From Pavlovales sp. CCMP2436 (Eukaryota > Haptophyta > Pavlovophyceae > Pavlovales): 29,569 bases of DNA. The position numbers were made by a program, and so were the translations under genes. Positions 9,147-18,375 of the stretch are shown in pieces. The notes below the pieces were generated by a model. The model had not been told where the DNA came from. It made no database searches and saw only the letters and a program-made list of their open reading frames with translations. Numbering within the stretch: the first letter of the stretch is position 1; every line of letters begins with the position of its first letter. Where the stretch lies: positions 706,775 to 736,343 of the forward strand of contig MU631317.1 in the NCBI GenBank assembly GCA_026770615.1. The letters are read 5' to 3'.

Positions 9147-9358
9147 TAGCCGCTATAGACGACTCGCCATTACCTAGGCCAACTGCAGTCTTGCAGGCCG
9201 TTAATAAGCGTTGCTGATTCGCAGCCAGCGGACTGACCGACTGTAACTTATCTGGATCACTAATAACTATAATAGTATTAGTTATAATCTTTATATATTA
9301 TTATATTAATGCAGGGGGGTTCGGGCTGGCGGTACGTTTCAAGTTCAAGTCAGGCTGA

Positions 9359-9670
9359 TATAAGCGCTCCGACGCAGGCTCCTACGCGCTACGCCGCAGT
9401 GGGGAGCTGGTAGAAGTGGTGGATGATGAGGAAGCCGAAAGCAAAGCGCTGGAGTCGCTGCGCAACGCGGGGCCGCCCGACAGTGCGCGAGCAAGCGAGT
9501 CCATTGGTGATCCCAGCGGTGACGTATCGCTGCGAAGCGATGGGGATTTGAATGTCGAGAACTCGTTTGCGCGTGCAGGGCGCGGGCCATATATACATTT
9601 AATTTTATTAAACCATTTAATTTTATATATGCGACTCAGTGTTTGCAACAGGTCGGCATTCCAGCCCTAA
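9359..9670 (+). CDS. Acidic ORF inside the MULE (unidentified)
   Basis: A frame open from just after a TGA at 9356 to a TAA at 9668-9670, without an in-frame ATG. The middle encodes an acidic, polar peptide (ELVEVVDDEEAESKALESL, then ESIGDPSGDVSLRSDGDL) that looks more like real coding sequence than its shadow frames. The last 25 codons run through AT-rich DNA and are probably not native. It may be the remnant of a second exon or an accessory protein of the transposon. The preceding 9149-9358 is AT-rich and empty. Confidence 0.3.
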   Translation, partial: YKRSDAGSYALRRSGELVEVVDDEEAESKALESLRNAGPPDSARASESIGDPSGDVSLRSDGDLNVENSFARAGRGPYIHLILLNHLILYMRLSVCNRSAFQP

Positions 9671-10481
9671 CGTTGTGGTTGTGGTCGGCCATCCCACCTG
9701 CACAGTTCTCGTTGACCAACACGTACAACAGCGGCAGCTCGCGGAACCCTTGCAGGAAATCTGCCACGCGCGGCTCCTTGTATTCTGTACGAATTTTGAG
9801 GGTCATCGCATCAAACACGCGGCCGGCGACTGCGGGGAAGGCGATATGCTTGAGATAGCAGTCGACGTTAGACTTTACACGCGCCAAATACTGATTGCTG
9901 TCCTCGAAGAGCTCCCCCTTCCTCTTGTCCAGCAGGTGCAGCATATGCCAGCCGCAGAACAGACGGCGCGGCCCAGCCTGCAGAGCTGCGAGCGGCATGC
10001 GCAGCTGGAGCGAGAGCACGCAGCCATGCGCGCTCTGAAGCGTGCGCGTCCGCTTGGCCTCGAAGCTCGCCTGGAACTCCGCGTCGTTCACCTCCGGCCA
10101 CACCGCCGACCAGGCGTTCGACTGCGCGAGCGCGAAGTCGCCCATGAACCAACTCGGTTTCCACTCTACGCACTTGAGTCCGGGTGTCGGCGGCTCGAAT
10201 AGGCTGGACTGCTGCCGCGGCGCGGGGGTGGCTGCGTGAGTCCGGAGCTGCTCGAGCGTCATCGTCGCCCTTTGGAACGCCGACGGGATCTGCCCCGGCG
10301 CGAGCTGCGCAAGCCCGGATGCGCTCGGGCCGGCGCCCGCGTCGTTGCGCGGCCGCTGGGCGGGGGGCGCCACGCCGGGCGGAGGGGTGTCGTGCCTGGG
10401 CATCGCTGAAGTTGGCTCGTGCGTCTGCGCGAGGACAAGCACCGCCGCGCCGAGCACACCGCTCCCGGTGGCGCGCAGCAT
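9636..10481 (-). pseudogene. MULE transposase-like ORF, truncated
   Basis: The ATG at 10481 opens 281 codons on the minus strand. The N-terminal 120 residues are Ala/Pro/Arg-rich. From about residue 170 the product reads LFCGWHMLHLLDKRKGELF, matching the Cys-x-Trp-His and following helices seen in many Mutator-family transposases. Near the end, HNHNVRAGMPT resembles the stretch before their conserved TxNxxE/GW motif, but here the frame reads CCKH and stops within AT-rich DNA. The upstream DDE-bearing core is not recognisable, so the gene is incomplete. The 5' half lies in the right inverted repeat and the 3' part in the unique interior. Assignment rests on these two short motifs together with the 9-bp target duplication and long TIRs. 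Confidence 0.5.
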
Positions 10482-10847
10482 GCGGAGCTGGCGCTCGCGC
10501 TCGGCCGCGTGAACCGCGCCCTGGTCTCTGGGATACGATTTTTAAGCGTGGCGTGGGTACGATCCCCGATCACTACGCGCTGGGTACGTGAGAGCACCTG
10601 TAGGGTACGTTTGATCGCTAGATACGTTTGTACGAGTTTGCGGATATGATTTCTGACCTACGCGTGTGGGTACGATTTTCGGTTGAGATACGGATTTGAA
10701 GCCTTTTTTGATACATTATTCCGAACGGCGCGTGCGGATATGATTTTCGGTTGGGATATGATTTTGAAGCCTGTTTAGGATATGAACTGACTAGTATCGG
10801 GCGGGATACGTCAGCGCACCCACAGGATACGTCAGAGCATTTCTTCT
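9968..10847 (-). repeat. MULE right terminal inverted repeat
   Basis: About 880 bp, the inverse partner of 7448-8402. It contains the mirrored CGTATCC array (about 10530-10834) and the intact start of the transposase-like gene. It ends at 10847 with CATTTCTTCT immediately before the duplicated target ATGAACGCC. Confidence 0.85.
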
Positions 10848-11705
10848 ATGAACGCCCCGCGGGGACTTCAGGACAAGCAGGCGACGAATGCGCTCTCCTC
10901 AACAAGGTTCCCGAACAAGATGGGCTTCAACCAGCTCTCGTTATCAACAAGAGCGGACAACAAGATCTCTTCGGCAGCGGTCTACGCGCTGGACCCGCGG
11001 GTCGCCGATGGCTCATCACGGCTAGTGGTGGACATCAGGAGCAAGATGAACGGAGGCGTAGCATTCGTCAACGCCGCCTCGGGCTTTGACCTGGACGCAT
11101 TGCTTTCGGAGGACAAGGAGACAGAGCAGTCGCCCACTTTGGAAGCAACCGAGCCCGGGGACAGGCCGTCCCCGTTGTCTCGGCCGCCGCTGCCCAGTTT
11201 GGCAGTGGCCCGGCCTGGAGGCAAGCTTGCCCTCACGCTGCCGCTGCCGCAGTCCTTGCCGACGCCACGCTTGGCGGAGACGAGAATGAAGCGCGCGCGG
11301 TGCGGGGTGGATGAGCCAGGGTGTCTCGTTGAGATCCTGGCAGAGTGCCGCCGTTCGGACTTTCGCCCGATTGCAGGACCAAGCCCCTGGTTGCGAGACC
11401 TCTTCCGCGATAAGAATATCGAGCCACCTGGCCAGCGGGTGCTGCACGCGGACAAGCGCATCAGCCTCGATGGCGACCTCGCGCGGCTGATCAGGCCAAA
11501 GGTACAGAGGATTCTGAACCTGACGGCGTTGTTCATGGACCCGGACAACGACTTCGAGACGGGCGCTGCGGTGCTCAAGATTCTCATCCAGTCCGTGGGC
11601 TCCAAGCACGACATGGCCGTCCTAATCGACCTGGGCTTCTCGGTGGCAGCCGCCGCGAGAAAGCCACGTGGACGACCAAGGAGACCTGCTGCGCTGCCTT
11701 CGTGA
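10848..11705 (+). pseudogene. gag: Copia-1 Gag, continuation between zinc knuckle and protease
   Basis: This is the same reading phase of gag resumed after the transposon; the apparent Met-Asn-Ala start is the duplicated target. It encodes about 285 residues with no family I recognise: a Pro/Ser/Leu linker (about residues 95-140), then a folded-looking segment with WLRDLFRDKN and ILNLTALFMDPDNDFE, ending in basic RKPRGRPRRP just before a shift of phase into the protease. Copia elements normally have only a short spacer between nucleocapsid knuckle and protease. Here it is about 500 residues, so an extra domain is present. Confidence 0.65.
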
Positions 11706-12288
11706 CGGAGAACTCGGACGAGAAGGACATGAGGACTCGGACGAGGAGGACATCAGAATGATCCCCCCGCCGTCTGATGAGGCTGAGGGGCGAGAGCTGC
11801 GACTTGTGATCGAACAGTCGTGCGCTTTGAAGGCCTACGCCCGCCGTGCGGAGGTCGAGCCCAACAGGTTCGGCTACATCCGCATGATCATGGATTCGGG
11901 GGCAAGTGTGCCTCTTGCAGGCCACAGTTTACTCCACAACCTCACCGATATGAGGGGACACGTTCACTGGGGTGACTGCCGATCGGTCATCGTGCTGCTC
12001 AAGGGAACGCTGATCATGGACGTGATCTGCGAGGACACGGGTGACCGCCAAATCGTCCGGGTGGTGTGCTGGGCAGTACATGGGGTATACGAACCTCTCC
12101 TTCCGGTGTGCGCGTTCACCGAGTCAGGCATCACGGTCACCTTCACCAAGAACGCCGCTCCGATTGAATTCTCGCAGCTCGGCGGCAAGGTGCTCTACAT
12201 GGATGGCCACGCGCGCATGTGGGCCAGGGTCTACCGCCCGGGAGAGGACCTCCAGCGGATATGGGGCTCCTGGGCTCGTCCCCCTTAG
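11668..12288 (+). pseudogene. pol: Copia-1 aspartic protease
   Basis: After an acidic linker (DSDEEDIRM), the product contains IRMIMDSGASVPLAG: the Asp-Ser-Gly-Ala active site of retropepsins, with the catalytic Asp codon at 11893. A second half with IVRVVCWAV and a hydrophobic core follows. The protease cleaves the Gag-Pol polyprotein inside the particle. The phase differs from the gag part upstream (frameshift at about 11650-11750) and ends with TAG at 12286. After that comes a Gly/Arg/Pro-rich linker (12289-12530) open in more than one phase. Confidence 0.8.
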
Positions 12289-12487
12289 CTAAGGGGGGCA
12301 ACGCGATCGCCAACTCTGCCGCAGCACTGCCGCAGGGGGGGCGCGGAGGGCATGGCCAGCGTGGCTTCGCAGGCTACGGCTCCGACAAGCCTGCCGACGG
12401 CTCCGGCCGGGGAGGTGCCACTGGCCGCGGCCAGGGAGGGCGCGGAGCGCGGGCGGGATCGCAGCCCGTCTTCGAGCGCTTGGGACC

Positions 12488-13720
12488 AAGGCCTCTGATC
12501 AAGACCCACCACCCAAACGCCTAAGCCCGACGTCGCCCAAAGAGACGGCAGACCAGCTCCGACGCAAGCTTGCGTCTAGCAAGGAGTGGTTGGCTTTCTG
12601 GGCAAAGCGAACGGGCATCAGCAACGAGACACTGCTACAGCGCACACTGATAAGTGATGAAGTCCTAGATATGGACCATAGTTTACCCCAGAGGGCAAAT
12701 CTAACGACACTAGCTGACGCACGTATGCGGAAGACAGTGTTTACTGACCCGATGCCACGGACAGTACTGCCAGGGCAGGTGACCCACCTAGATATCCTGG
12801 TGATTTCCAAGGTCAACCTCCCGGTAGGTACCGACGGGAGTTCCCTCGGTATGCGTTACGGACTGGTTTGTCTGGACGACGCATCCAACCGGGGTTGGAT
12901 GCTTATTGGCAAGCGCATGCAAGGAATCGCTCGTCTGTTGAGACTGTGGTTCCTCGAGCTGGGCAAGCACGCCAACTTGGGCTCCCATCTTCTTCTAGGT
13001 CCCAGCTTCGGACAGAGGAGAGTACACACAGATGGCGGCTCCAACCTCAACGCCAAGGACGTCGAGGATCTTCTGCTCGAGTTTGGACTCAGCGCAAACG
13101 CGACGTCTGCGCACGACACGCCACAGTCCAAAGGCAAGGTGGAGATATACCTAGGGACGCTCGGAGCTGACACCAGAGCGCTCCTTGCAATGGCCAAGGT
13201 TCCGAACAAGAACTGGCCATAGGCAATACGGCATGCTTGCGTAGCTCGCAACATGCTGGCTTCTCATTAGATCACACGTGATGATGTCAAAGTCTGGGTA
13301 TCGCCGCATGAGATATTCTTCGGCAGAAATCCAACCGCGAAACACCTGATCGTATTCGGAGCTCCCTGCAGGATGCTTCTCATCGGCCCGGCTCGCAAGA
13401 AGAGCGGCAAACTCGGACTCCCGATGGAGCGAGGGATCGTTCTCGGCTACGGCAGTGACGGCGTGCAATATGGAGGTTCCATGCGCCTCATCCTGGGCTA
13501 CATCGTGCTGTTACCAGACGGCACCGTGAACTTCTCAAGACACGTCGAGATAGATTAGCGAGATCTGATTGCGGGGGGGATCCACACCCCATGGCGAGTA
13601 GAACAGAGCGACCAGATGGTCGAAGTTCAGGAGAACACCAGAGTGTTACCATCCAGCATGCAAGTTGAAAATTCAACTGGGACGATCGCAGCGACAGACG
13701 ACGCCCCGGCCAACGCCTAA
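12488..13720 (+). pseudogene. pol: Copia-1 integrase and C-terminal linker
   Basis: The catalytic core is visible: first Asp in THLDILVIS (codon 12791), second Asp in VHTDGGSNL (13031), and Glu in SKGKVE about 36 residues later, the DDE spacing of retroviral-type integrases. It is followed by SPHEIFFGRNPTAKHLIVFG, the copia integrase segment that precedes the GKxLGY-like motif (here LGYGSDGVQYGG). TAG codons at 13220, 13268 and 13556 and TAA at 13718 interrupt an otherwise continuous phase. The enzyme would insert the cDNA into host DNA with a 5-bp stagger, in keeping with the CATAG/CATCG flanks. The N-terminal zinc-binding region is not clear. Confidence 0.85.
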
Positions 13721-15620
13721 ATTTTGCTAGATTTCATCCCGGGTGACGATTCGGGAACGGACGGTGAAGAATCGGACTACGAGCCGGATAGTCGTGTTGT
13801 CCCTCCGACGATCCGCGCAAGAATGCTGAAGACGATGATGGATCCGTGTCTGATCGAAGACAACCCGATCCAAGCCCTGCCCAAAGGGCATGACCCGCTA
13901 AGGCGTGACAGGGCTGCTAGGAGCAAGACCAAGCCTCTCGAGATCGCCCAAGCCCGCGCGGCTATCGGCATCACACACAAGGGAGTGCCGGTCACCATCT
14001 CCTGACACTACAGCCAGGCGAAAATGTCACCTCAAGAGGATGAGTGGGCCAAGGCGATGGTGTCCAACCTGGCCGCACATCGAGAACTCAACACCTTCAA
14101 CGAGAAGGTGGTGAACGCTTGTACTAGAGTACTACCTTGACAGTGGGTCTACAAGGACAAATCAGACAAGACGGGTGAGGTCACCCGTTGAAAAGCTTGC
14201 ATGGTGGTGATGGGCAACTTCCAGAAGGAAGGCATTGACTACACCGAGGTGTTTTCACCCACCATCAGAAGCGAGCAAGTCCGACTACTCCTAGCCATTG
14301 ATGCAAAGGTCGACGGCAGCCGCTGTCGCGACCTGAAGCACGCGGAGGTCAAGATCTTCTGGAAGGGAGAGGTTTCAGACGCTTATCTGACATCCACCCT
14401 CGATGAGGGAGACCGACCGCTATTCATCTACTTGCGGGGTATGAGGCGAAGACGAGAGCCCCACCTGGGCACATCGTTGTGGCTGAGGTCATCAAAGCTC
14501 AGATGGGACTGAAGCAGACGGGCCGCGCATGGTACCGACACCACCAAGCGCGCTTGCTTGAGCGTGGATTCGTGCCCTGCGAGGGCGCGCCGTGCATCTT
14601 CATCAAGATCGCACCGTATGGAGGAGTCATCATCGCGGGGAACTTCGTAGATGATCTACTTCTACTGAATCTGACGGGCAACCCCAAGGCTATCGAGGAG
14701 CTCGCAGCAGACCTCGTAAGGCACTATACCCTGAAGGTGCAGGACGAGCCCGGGAAGTTCCTGAGGGCGCAGTTCGAGTACACCCCAGAGGGCATATACG
14801 TGCAACTTGAGACCTATCTCAAGGGCATCATCGCCAAATTCGGCATGAACGACTGCAAGCCGGCACACACGCCGGAGGCGGAGAAGGACAACTCCACCGC
14901 ACCGGATTAGCAGCTACTCAACCGCAAAGACATCAAGACGTACCAGGAAATCACCGGCGCCATCATGTTTGCCATGACGACGTGCCGTCCTGACCTCGCT
15001 CACGCAAGGAACTCGCTAGCTAGGCGAATGAGCACACCCAGGGTGTGTGACATGCTCGCGGCCAAGCGCGTGCTGAGGTACCTCAGGGGCACCCAACGGC
15101 TAGGCCTCCTATTCCGCTTCGGGGTGGATAACAAGCACTCCGGCATCTCGGCGTTTGCGGACGCCAATTGGGCCAACGACAAGGAGGAGCGACGCTCCAC
15201 CACCGGCTATATAGTTATGTACAACGGTACGCCCATCGCATGGCACTCGAGCCTGCAGTCGGTCATCGCACTCTCGACTTGCGAGTCAGAGTACATTGCC
15301 CTCAGCGAGTGCTGCCGCGAGCTGGCCTATCTACGTGAGCTGGCAACCTTCCTCCATCAGTCGGAGGATGAGCCTACGCCGGTCTACAAGGATAACCAGG
15401 CACCATCGACCTGGTCAAGAACCCGGTCCACCACGAGAGGTCGAAGCACATCGACGTCAAGTTCCCCTACATCCGAGTGGCGCACGAAAAGGGCATGATT
15501 AAGGTCCTGAAGGTTCACACCGACCTGAACCGTGCAGACATCATGACGAATGCGACGACAGCGACGATCTTCCATCGGCAAGATGACGCCATCATGTTCC
15601 AAGGCGATGCCCTACCCTAG
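13721..15620 (+). pseudogene. pol: Copia-1 reverse transcriptase and RNase H
   Basis: Hallmarks in order: QWVYKDK and GIDYTEVFSPTIRSEQVR (RT N-terminal), QMGLKQTGRAWY, the catalytic box FVDDLLLL (Asp-Asp at 14650-14655), TTCRPDLAHARNSLARRM and LRYLRGTQRLGLLF, then RNase H with FADANWAND, STCESEYIALSE and KDNQA, and finally KNPVHHERSKHIDVKF close to the end. Stops at 14003, 14138, 14189 and 14908 and phase shifts near 14440 and 15400 break it; the shift at 15400 is explained by loss of one base in KDNQA-TIDL. The coding phase ends at 15620, about 70 bp before the 3' LTR. It would copy genomic RNA into cDNA. Confidence 0.9.
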
Positions 15621-15681
15621 CAGGGGTAAAGCGATGCAACACGACGATAGGTCTACGATCTAGACCAGGACATCGTGTGTC

Positions 15682-15690
15682 GCGGGGGGG
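15682..15690 (+). promoter_or_regulatory. Copia-1 polypurine-type primer site
   Basis: CGCGGGGGGG abuts the TG of the 3' LTR at 15691. A G-rich run in this position is the expected plus-strand primer of an LTR retrotransposon. It is very short and lacks the adenines usual in such tracts. Confidence 0.5.
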
Positions 15691-16115
15691 TGTTAGCATT
15701 CGTACGTGCACAGATGCGTGGACGAATGTATGGGTGCTCGAGGGCATCCACTGATGAGTATCCGTTGGTACTCACATGGGGTTTTACTGGATAGTTATCC
15801 TTTCCCGATTGCGACGATACACTACCAGTCGGCGGCATACGTCGGCGGGGTTAGGGAATGCCCTTAACCCAACGGTCGGAGAGGACTCGAAGAGTCCAGG
15901 AACAGTGTGCTCCTGCAATATTGGAGTTTTAGGCCAAAGCGGTCCTTAAACTCCGGTTACATTTAAGATACTTGTCTCTGTTGAGACGCTCCATTGTGAT
16001 CTAGAGATCCTGAGTAAGGCTGATGCACGAGGTCCACGCTTGGACTAGTGTGTTCAACGGACAACTGTAACTGGCCCGTTGTGACTTCTCCTAGCCGAGG
16101 AGAGAAATCCTTTCA
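15691..16115 (+). repeat. Copia-1 3' LTR
   Basis: 425 bp, TG to CA (ending AATCCTTTCA), aligned without gaps to the 5' LTR. By eye I count 11 differences: ten transitions and one transversion. It is followed by CATCG, the right copy of the 5-bp target. Confidence 0.95.
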
Positions 16116-16369
16116 CATCGTATGGTTAGACTGCTGAGTGATATAATTTTATAATTGCGCCGCAGGCACAAGCCCCACCGGCCAGGTGCAGCGGGATGAC
16201 GGCGAACCTACGCAAGGTCGAGATCTAGCGAAAATCGTGGGCTGAATTCTTCCACATGTCTGTACCATAGTATGGTTGGACTGCTGAGTGGTATAATTTT
16301 AGAATTGCGCCGCAGGCACAAGCCCCACCGGCCAGGTGCAGCGGGATGACTGCGAACCTACGCAAGGTT
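16116..16369 (+). repeat. 148-bp tandem units at the palindrome centre
   Basis: A unit running from GATCTAGCGAAAATCGTGGG through TTCTTCCACATGTCTG, CATAGTATGGTT and ACTGCTGAGTG to GAACCTACGCAAGGT occurs twice. The second unit is complete (16221-16368). The first is split by copia-1: its start lies at 4995-5043 and its remainder at 16116-16220. The pair lies between inverted satellite arms and would form the loop of the palindrome. Confidence 0.85.
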
Positions 16370-16377
16370 GTCGCTAT

Positions 16378-17199
16378 TTATTGTCGTTATCTACTGTAAA
16401 AATGGGCTACGAACTTTCTAAACCTGCTTATAGCCCTCTTTTCACAGTGGGAAGCGTAGATCACTAGATATTACATCACTTCTTTCAAAAAGCGGTCTGT
16501 GATCTATGATCTAGAGATCTAGAAAGAGTTATAGCCACCTTTTCACAGTGGAACTCAGCGTAGATCACTAGATCAAATATTTAAAATGCGGTTTGTGATC
16601 TATGATCTAGAGATCTAGCAAAAGTTATAGCCTTCTTTGTACAGTGGGAAGCGTAGATCACTAGATCACATATTTTAAAATGCGGTTTGTGATCTATGAT
16701 CTAGAGATCTAGCAAAGGTTATAGCCTTCTTTTCACAGTGGGAAGCGTAGAGCACTAGATCACTACTTTCAAAAGCGGTGTGTGATCTGTGATCTATATA
16801 TATATATACATATATATATAGCGGCTCAGCATGGTTCAACAGGTGTTGTTCACTCACTGACTTGGTCGACGTCAGACGTTAGTCCTGGCAGCAGGGATGG
16901 TGGTGGTAGAGGTGAGGTTGGTGGTGAACTCGTAGCAATAGCCACAGGTTCCCCCCCCTCTATAGCCCTCTTTTCACAGTGCGAAGCGTAGAGCACTAGA
17001 TCACTACTTTCAAATGCGGTGTGTGATTTGTGATCTAGAGATCTAGCAAAAGTTATAGCTCCCTTTTTACAGTGGGAAGCGTAGATCACTAGATCACATA
17101 TTTAAAAAGCGGTGTGTAATATATGATCTAGGGATCTAGCAAAGGTTATAGCCCTCTTTTCACAGTGGGAAGCGTAGAGCACTAGATCACTACTTTCAA
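16378..17199 (-). repeat. GATC-rich satellite array, right arm (inverted)
   Basis: These are the same satellite units as at 3920-4994, but in reverse complement (CACAGTGGGAAGCGTAGATC, GATCTAGAGATCTAGC, AAAAGCGGTGTGTGATC). About seven or eight units are recognisable, one interrupted by the retroposon at 16799 and the last cut by the one at 17215. With the left arm this forms an inverted repeat of roughly 0.8-1.1 kb per arm. Confidence 0.9.
16799..16958 (-). mobile_element. TATA-tailed retroposon, long copy e
   Basis: Reverse orientation: a long TATATACATATATA tail, GCGGCTCAGCATGG, CTTGGTCGACGTCAG, then the inverse of the CCACCACCATCCC stretch up to CCACAGGTTCCCCCCCC. It is homologous to copy b over about 145 bp. 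A possible 6-bp duplication TCTATA flanks it (16793-16798 and 16959-16964), though TA-rich surroundings make this less certain. Confidence 0.75.
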
Positions 17200-17214
17200 A
17201 AGCGTGCATATATA

Positions 17215-17278
17215 TATAGCGGTTCAGCATGGTTCAACAGGTGTTGTTCACTCACTGACTTGGTCGACGTCAGACGTC
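17215..17278 (-). mobile_element. TATA-tailed retroposon, truncated copy f
   Basis: A 64-bp reverse-oriented copy ending at GACGTCAGACGTC, with a perfect 15-bp target duplication AAGCGTGCATATATA (17200-17214 and 17279-17293). It is the best evidence that the family spreads by target-primed reverse transcription, with variable 5' truncation. Confidence 0.85.
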
Positions 17279-17293
17279 AAGCGTGCATATATA

Positions 17294-18057
17294 CGAAAGG
17301 GAATCTTGAACTAGAGGGTGCTCAATGATAGGCGTAGGATGCTCTAGAGGAATCTTAGGCCGTTAAAGAATTTCTCTGTTTAACTTAGGTTTGGATTGGA
17401 AGTTAAATATTGGTTTTAAGCACGATAATGAACAAACAGCTATACTATTTTTAAGAACCTAAAACTCACGACCGTCACCCAATCTTCTGCTGGATCGGAC
17501 CAGGGGAGTTTAACTCACCTGATCGGACGCCGGTCGTTTCCAAGCGGCGAGGCAGGCACTTATTAACTATCTCGTAACTATCTTCTCCAAGCAGCGACTC
17601 CTGCTATCACACTTCTCCTCGTAGGCATGGCGACGCGCGCGGTGGAGGCCTGGTCTACATGCCAAGACACACTCGTCTAGCGTCTTCGGGCCACGCCAAA
17701 ATGCACTTGTCTAGCGTCTTCGGCTTGCTGCCAATTCGAAAACAGAGCATGGCGGCACTGCTGTCTGAACTGCCTGTTGCAGCAAGAGCGCCTATTGGAT
17801 TTCTCCGCGAACTTTTGCTCGATTTTTCGGCGAGTCGACGCCTGCGGTTACGCGTACAGCTCCAAGGCAGTGCCGAATAAATTATTCGCAGAGGAGAACC
17901 GCGAACTTATTCGGCTGCGTGAATCACAGTAGGCGAACAAACCTGGAACAAACCTTAATAATCTGCTCTGCCAGACGGCATCGTCTGTATGTTACAGCTC
18001 ACATTTGAGGCGCGCGACTGATCCCCGTCCTTCTCCCGATCCCCGGGCCTTCCCTTA
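17294..18057. other. Noncoding stretch right of the satellite
   Basis: No gene is supported. The inverse partner of the short repeat at 3823 lies at 17450-17486. A phrase TGTCTAGCGTCTTCGG occurs twice (about 17674 and 17708). Near 17870-17920, CCGAATAAATTATTCG and CTTATTCGG form an imperfect inverted repeat. A 73-codon ORF at 17659-17880 starts with ATG but has no recognisable features. Confidence 0.45.
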
Positions 18058-18215
18058 CACTGTTTTGTCCCTGTTTTGACTCTGTCTTGAACTCTGTCTT
18101 GACTGTCTTGAACCATGTCTTGACTCTGCCATAAGTCTGTCTTCTCCTGAGTGTCCTGCGTCTGTCCTCAGACTGTCTTCGTGACTGTCCTCAGGCTGTC
18201 TTCCGATTGTCCTGA
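18058..18215. repeat. CTGTCTTGA/CTGTCCTCA minisatellite
   Basis: A degenerate tandem array of 10-20 bp units built on CTGTCTTGACT and CTGTCCTCAGA. The first half uses the TTGA form and the second the CTCA form. It has no coding interpretation. The stretch from 18216 to 18375 holds only the phrase GTCACGCCTTCTTGCGG, which is repeated at about 18771. Confidence 0.8.
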
Positions 18216-18375
18216 GAAAATTTGCATTTCCGTTCAGCCCTGCGCAAAGACGTGTCTGTTCGGAGCTGATCACCTTCATCATACTGGAGTTCGGATTTGA
18301 GACCAGTTTGCGAGTGCCGCCCTCCCTCCCCCACCTGCCCGGTGTCACGCCTTCTTGCGGCCAACCGCCTTAGAG

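Larger units (their letters stand above)
7448..10847. mobile_element. Mutator-like (MULE) element with ~0.9-kb terminal inverted repeats
   Basis: A 3,400-bp insertion in copia-1 gag. It is bounded by the inverse ends AGAAGAAATGCT(T/C)TGACG and flanked by the 9-bp duplications ATAAACGCC (7439-7447) and ATGAACGCC (10848-10856), which differ by one base. Nine-base duplications with long TIRs are the hallmark of Mutator-like elements. Taking out the insert and one duplication joins gag in phase (QAINA with PRGLQ), which confirms the boundaries. The right arm carries the start of a transposase-like gene reading inward; the left arm has a decayed copy of the same start. A TA-flanked TIR element sits in the middle. 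It is probably non-autonomous. Confidence 0.85.
5044..16115 (+). mobile_element. Copia-1: nearly complete, degenerate Ty1/copia retrotransposon
   Basis: Two 425-bp direct repeats beginning TG and ending CA bound an 11.07-kb unit (about 7.66 kb without the nested 3.4-kb transposon and its extra target copy). The 5-bp flanks are CATAG on the left and CATCG on the right. Domains follow the copia order: Gag with zinc knuckle, aspartic protease, integrase, RT, RNase H. The LTRs differ at about 11 positions by eye, ten of them transitions. A G-run precedes the 3' LTR. The element landed inside a 148-bp tandem unit between the two inverted satellite arms. It cannot make a full polyprotein because of about 14 in-frame stops and at least four phase changes. 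Confidence 0.95.

Noticed and set aside
5468..15620. Alternative genetic code to explain in-frame stops
   Set aside because: TAA, TAG and TGA all interrupt the frame, along with frameshifts; no single reassignment would restore it.
16790..16820. TATATATA as promoter TATA boxes
   Set aside because: The TA runs are the variable tails of the retroposon copies at the same relative position each time.
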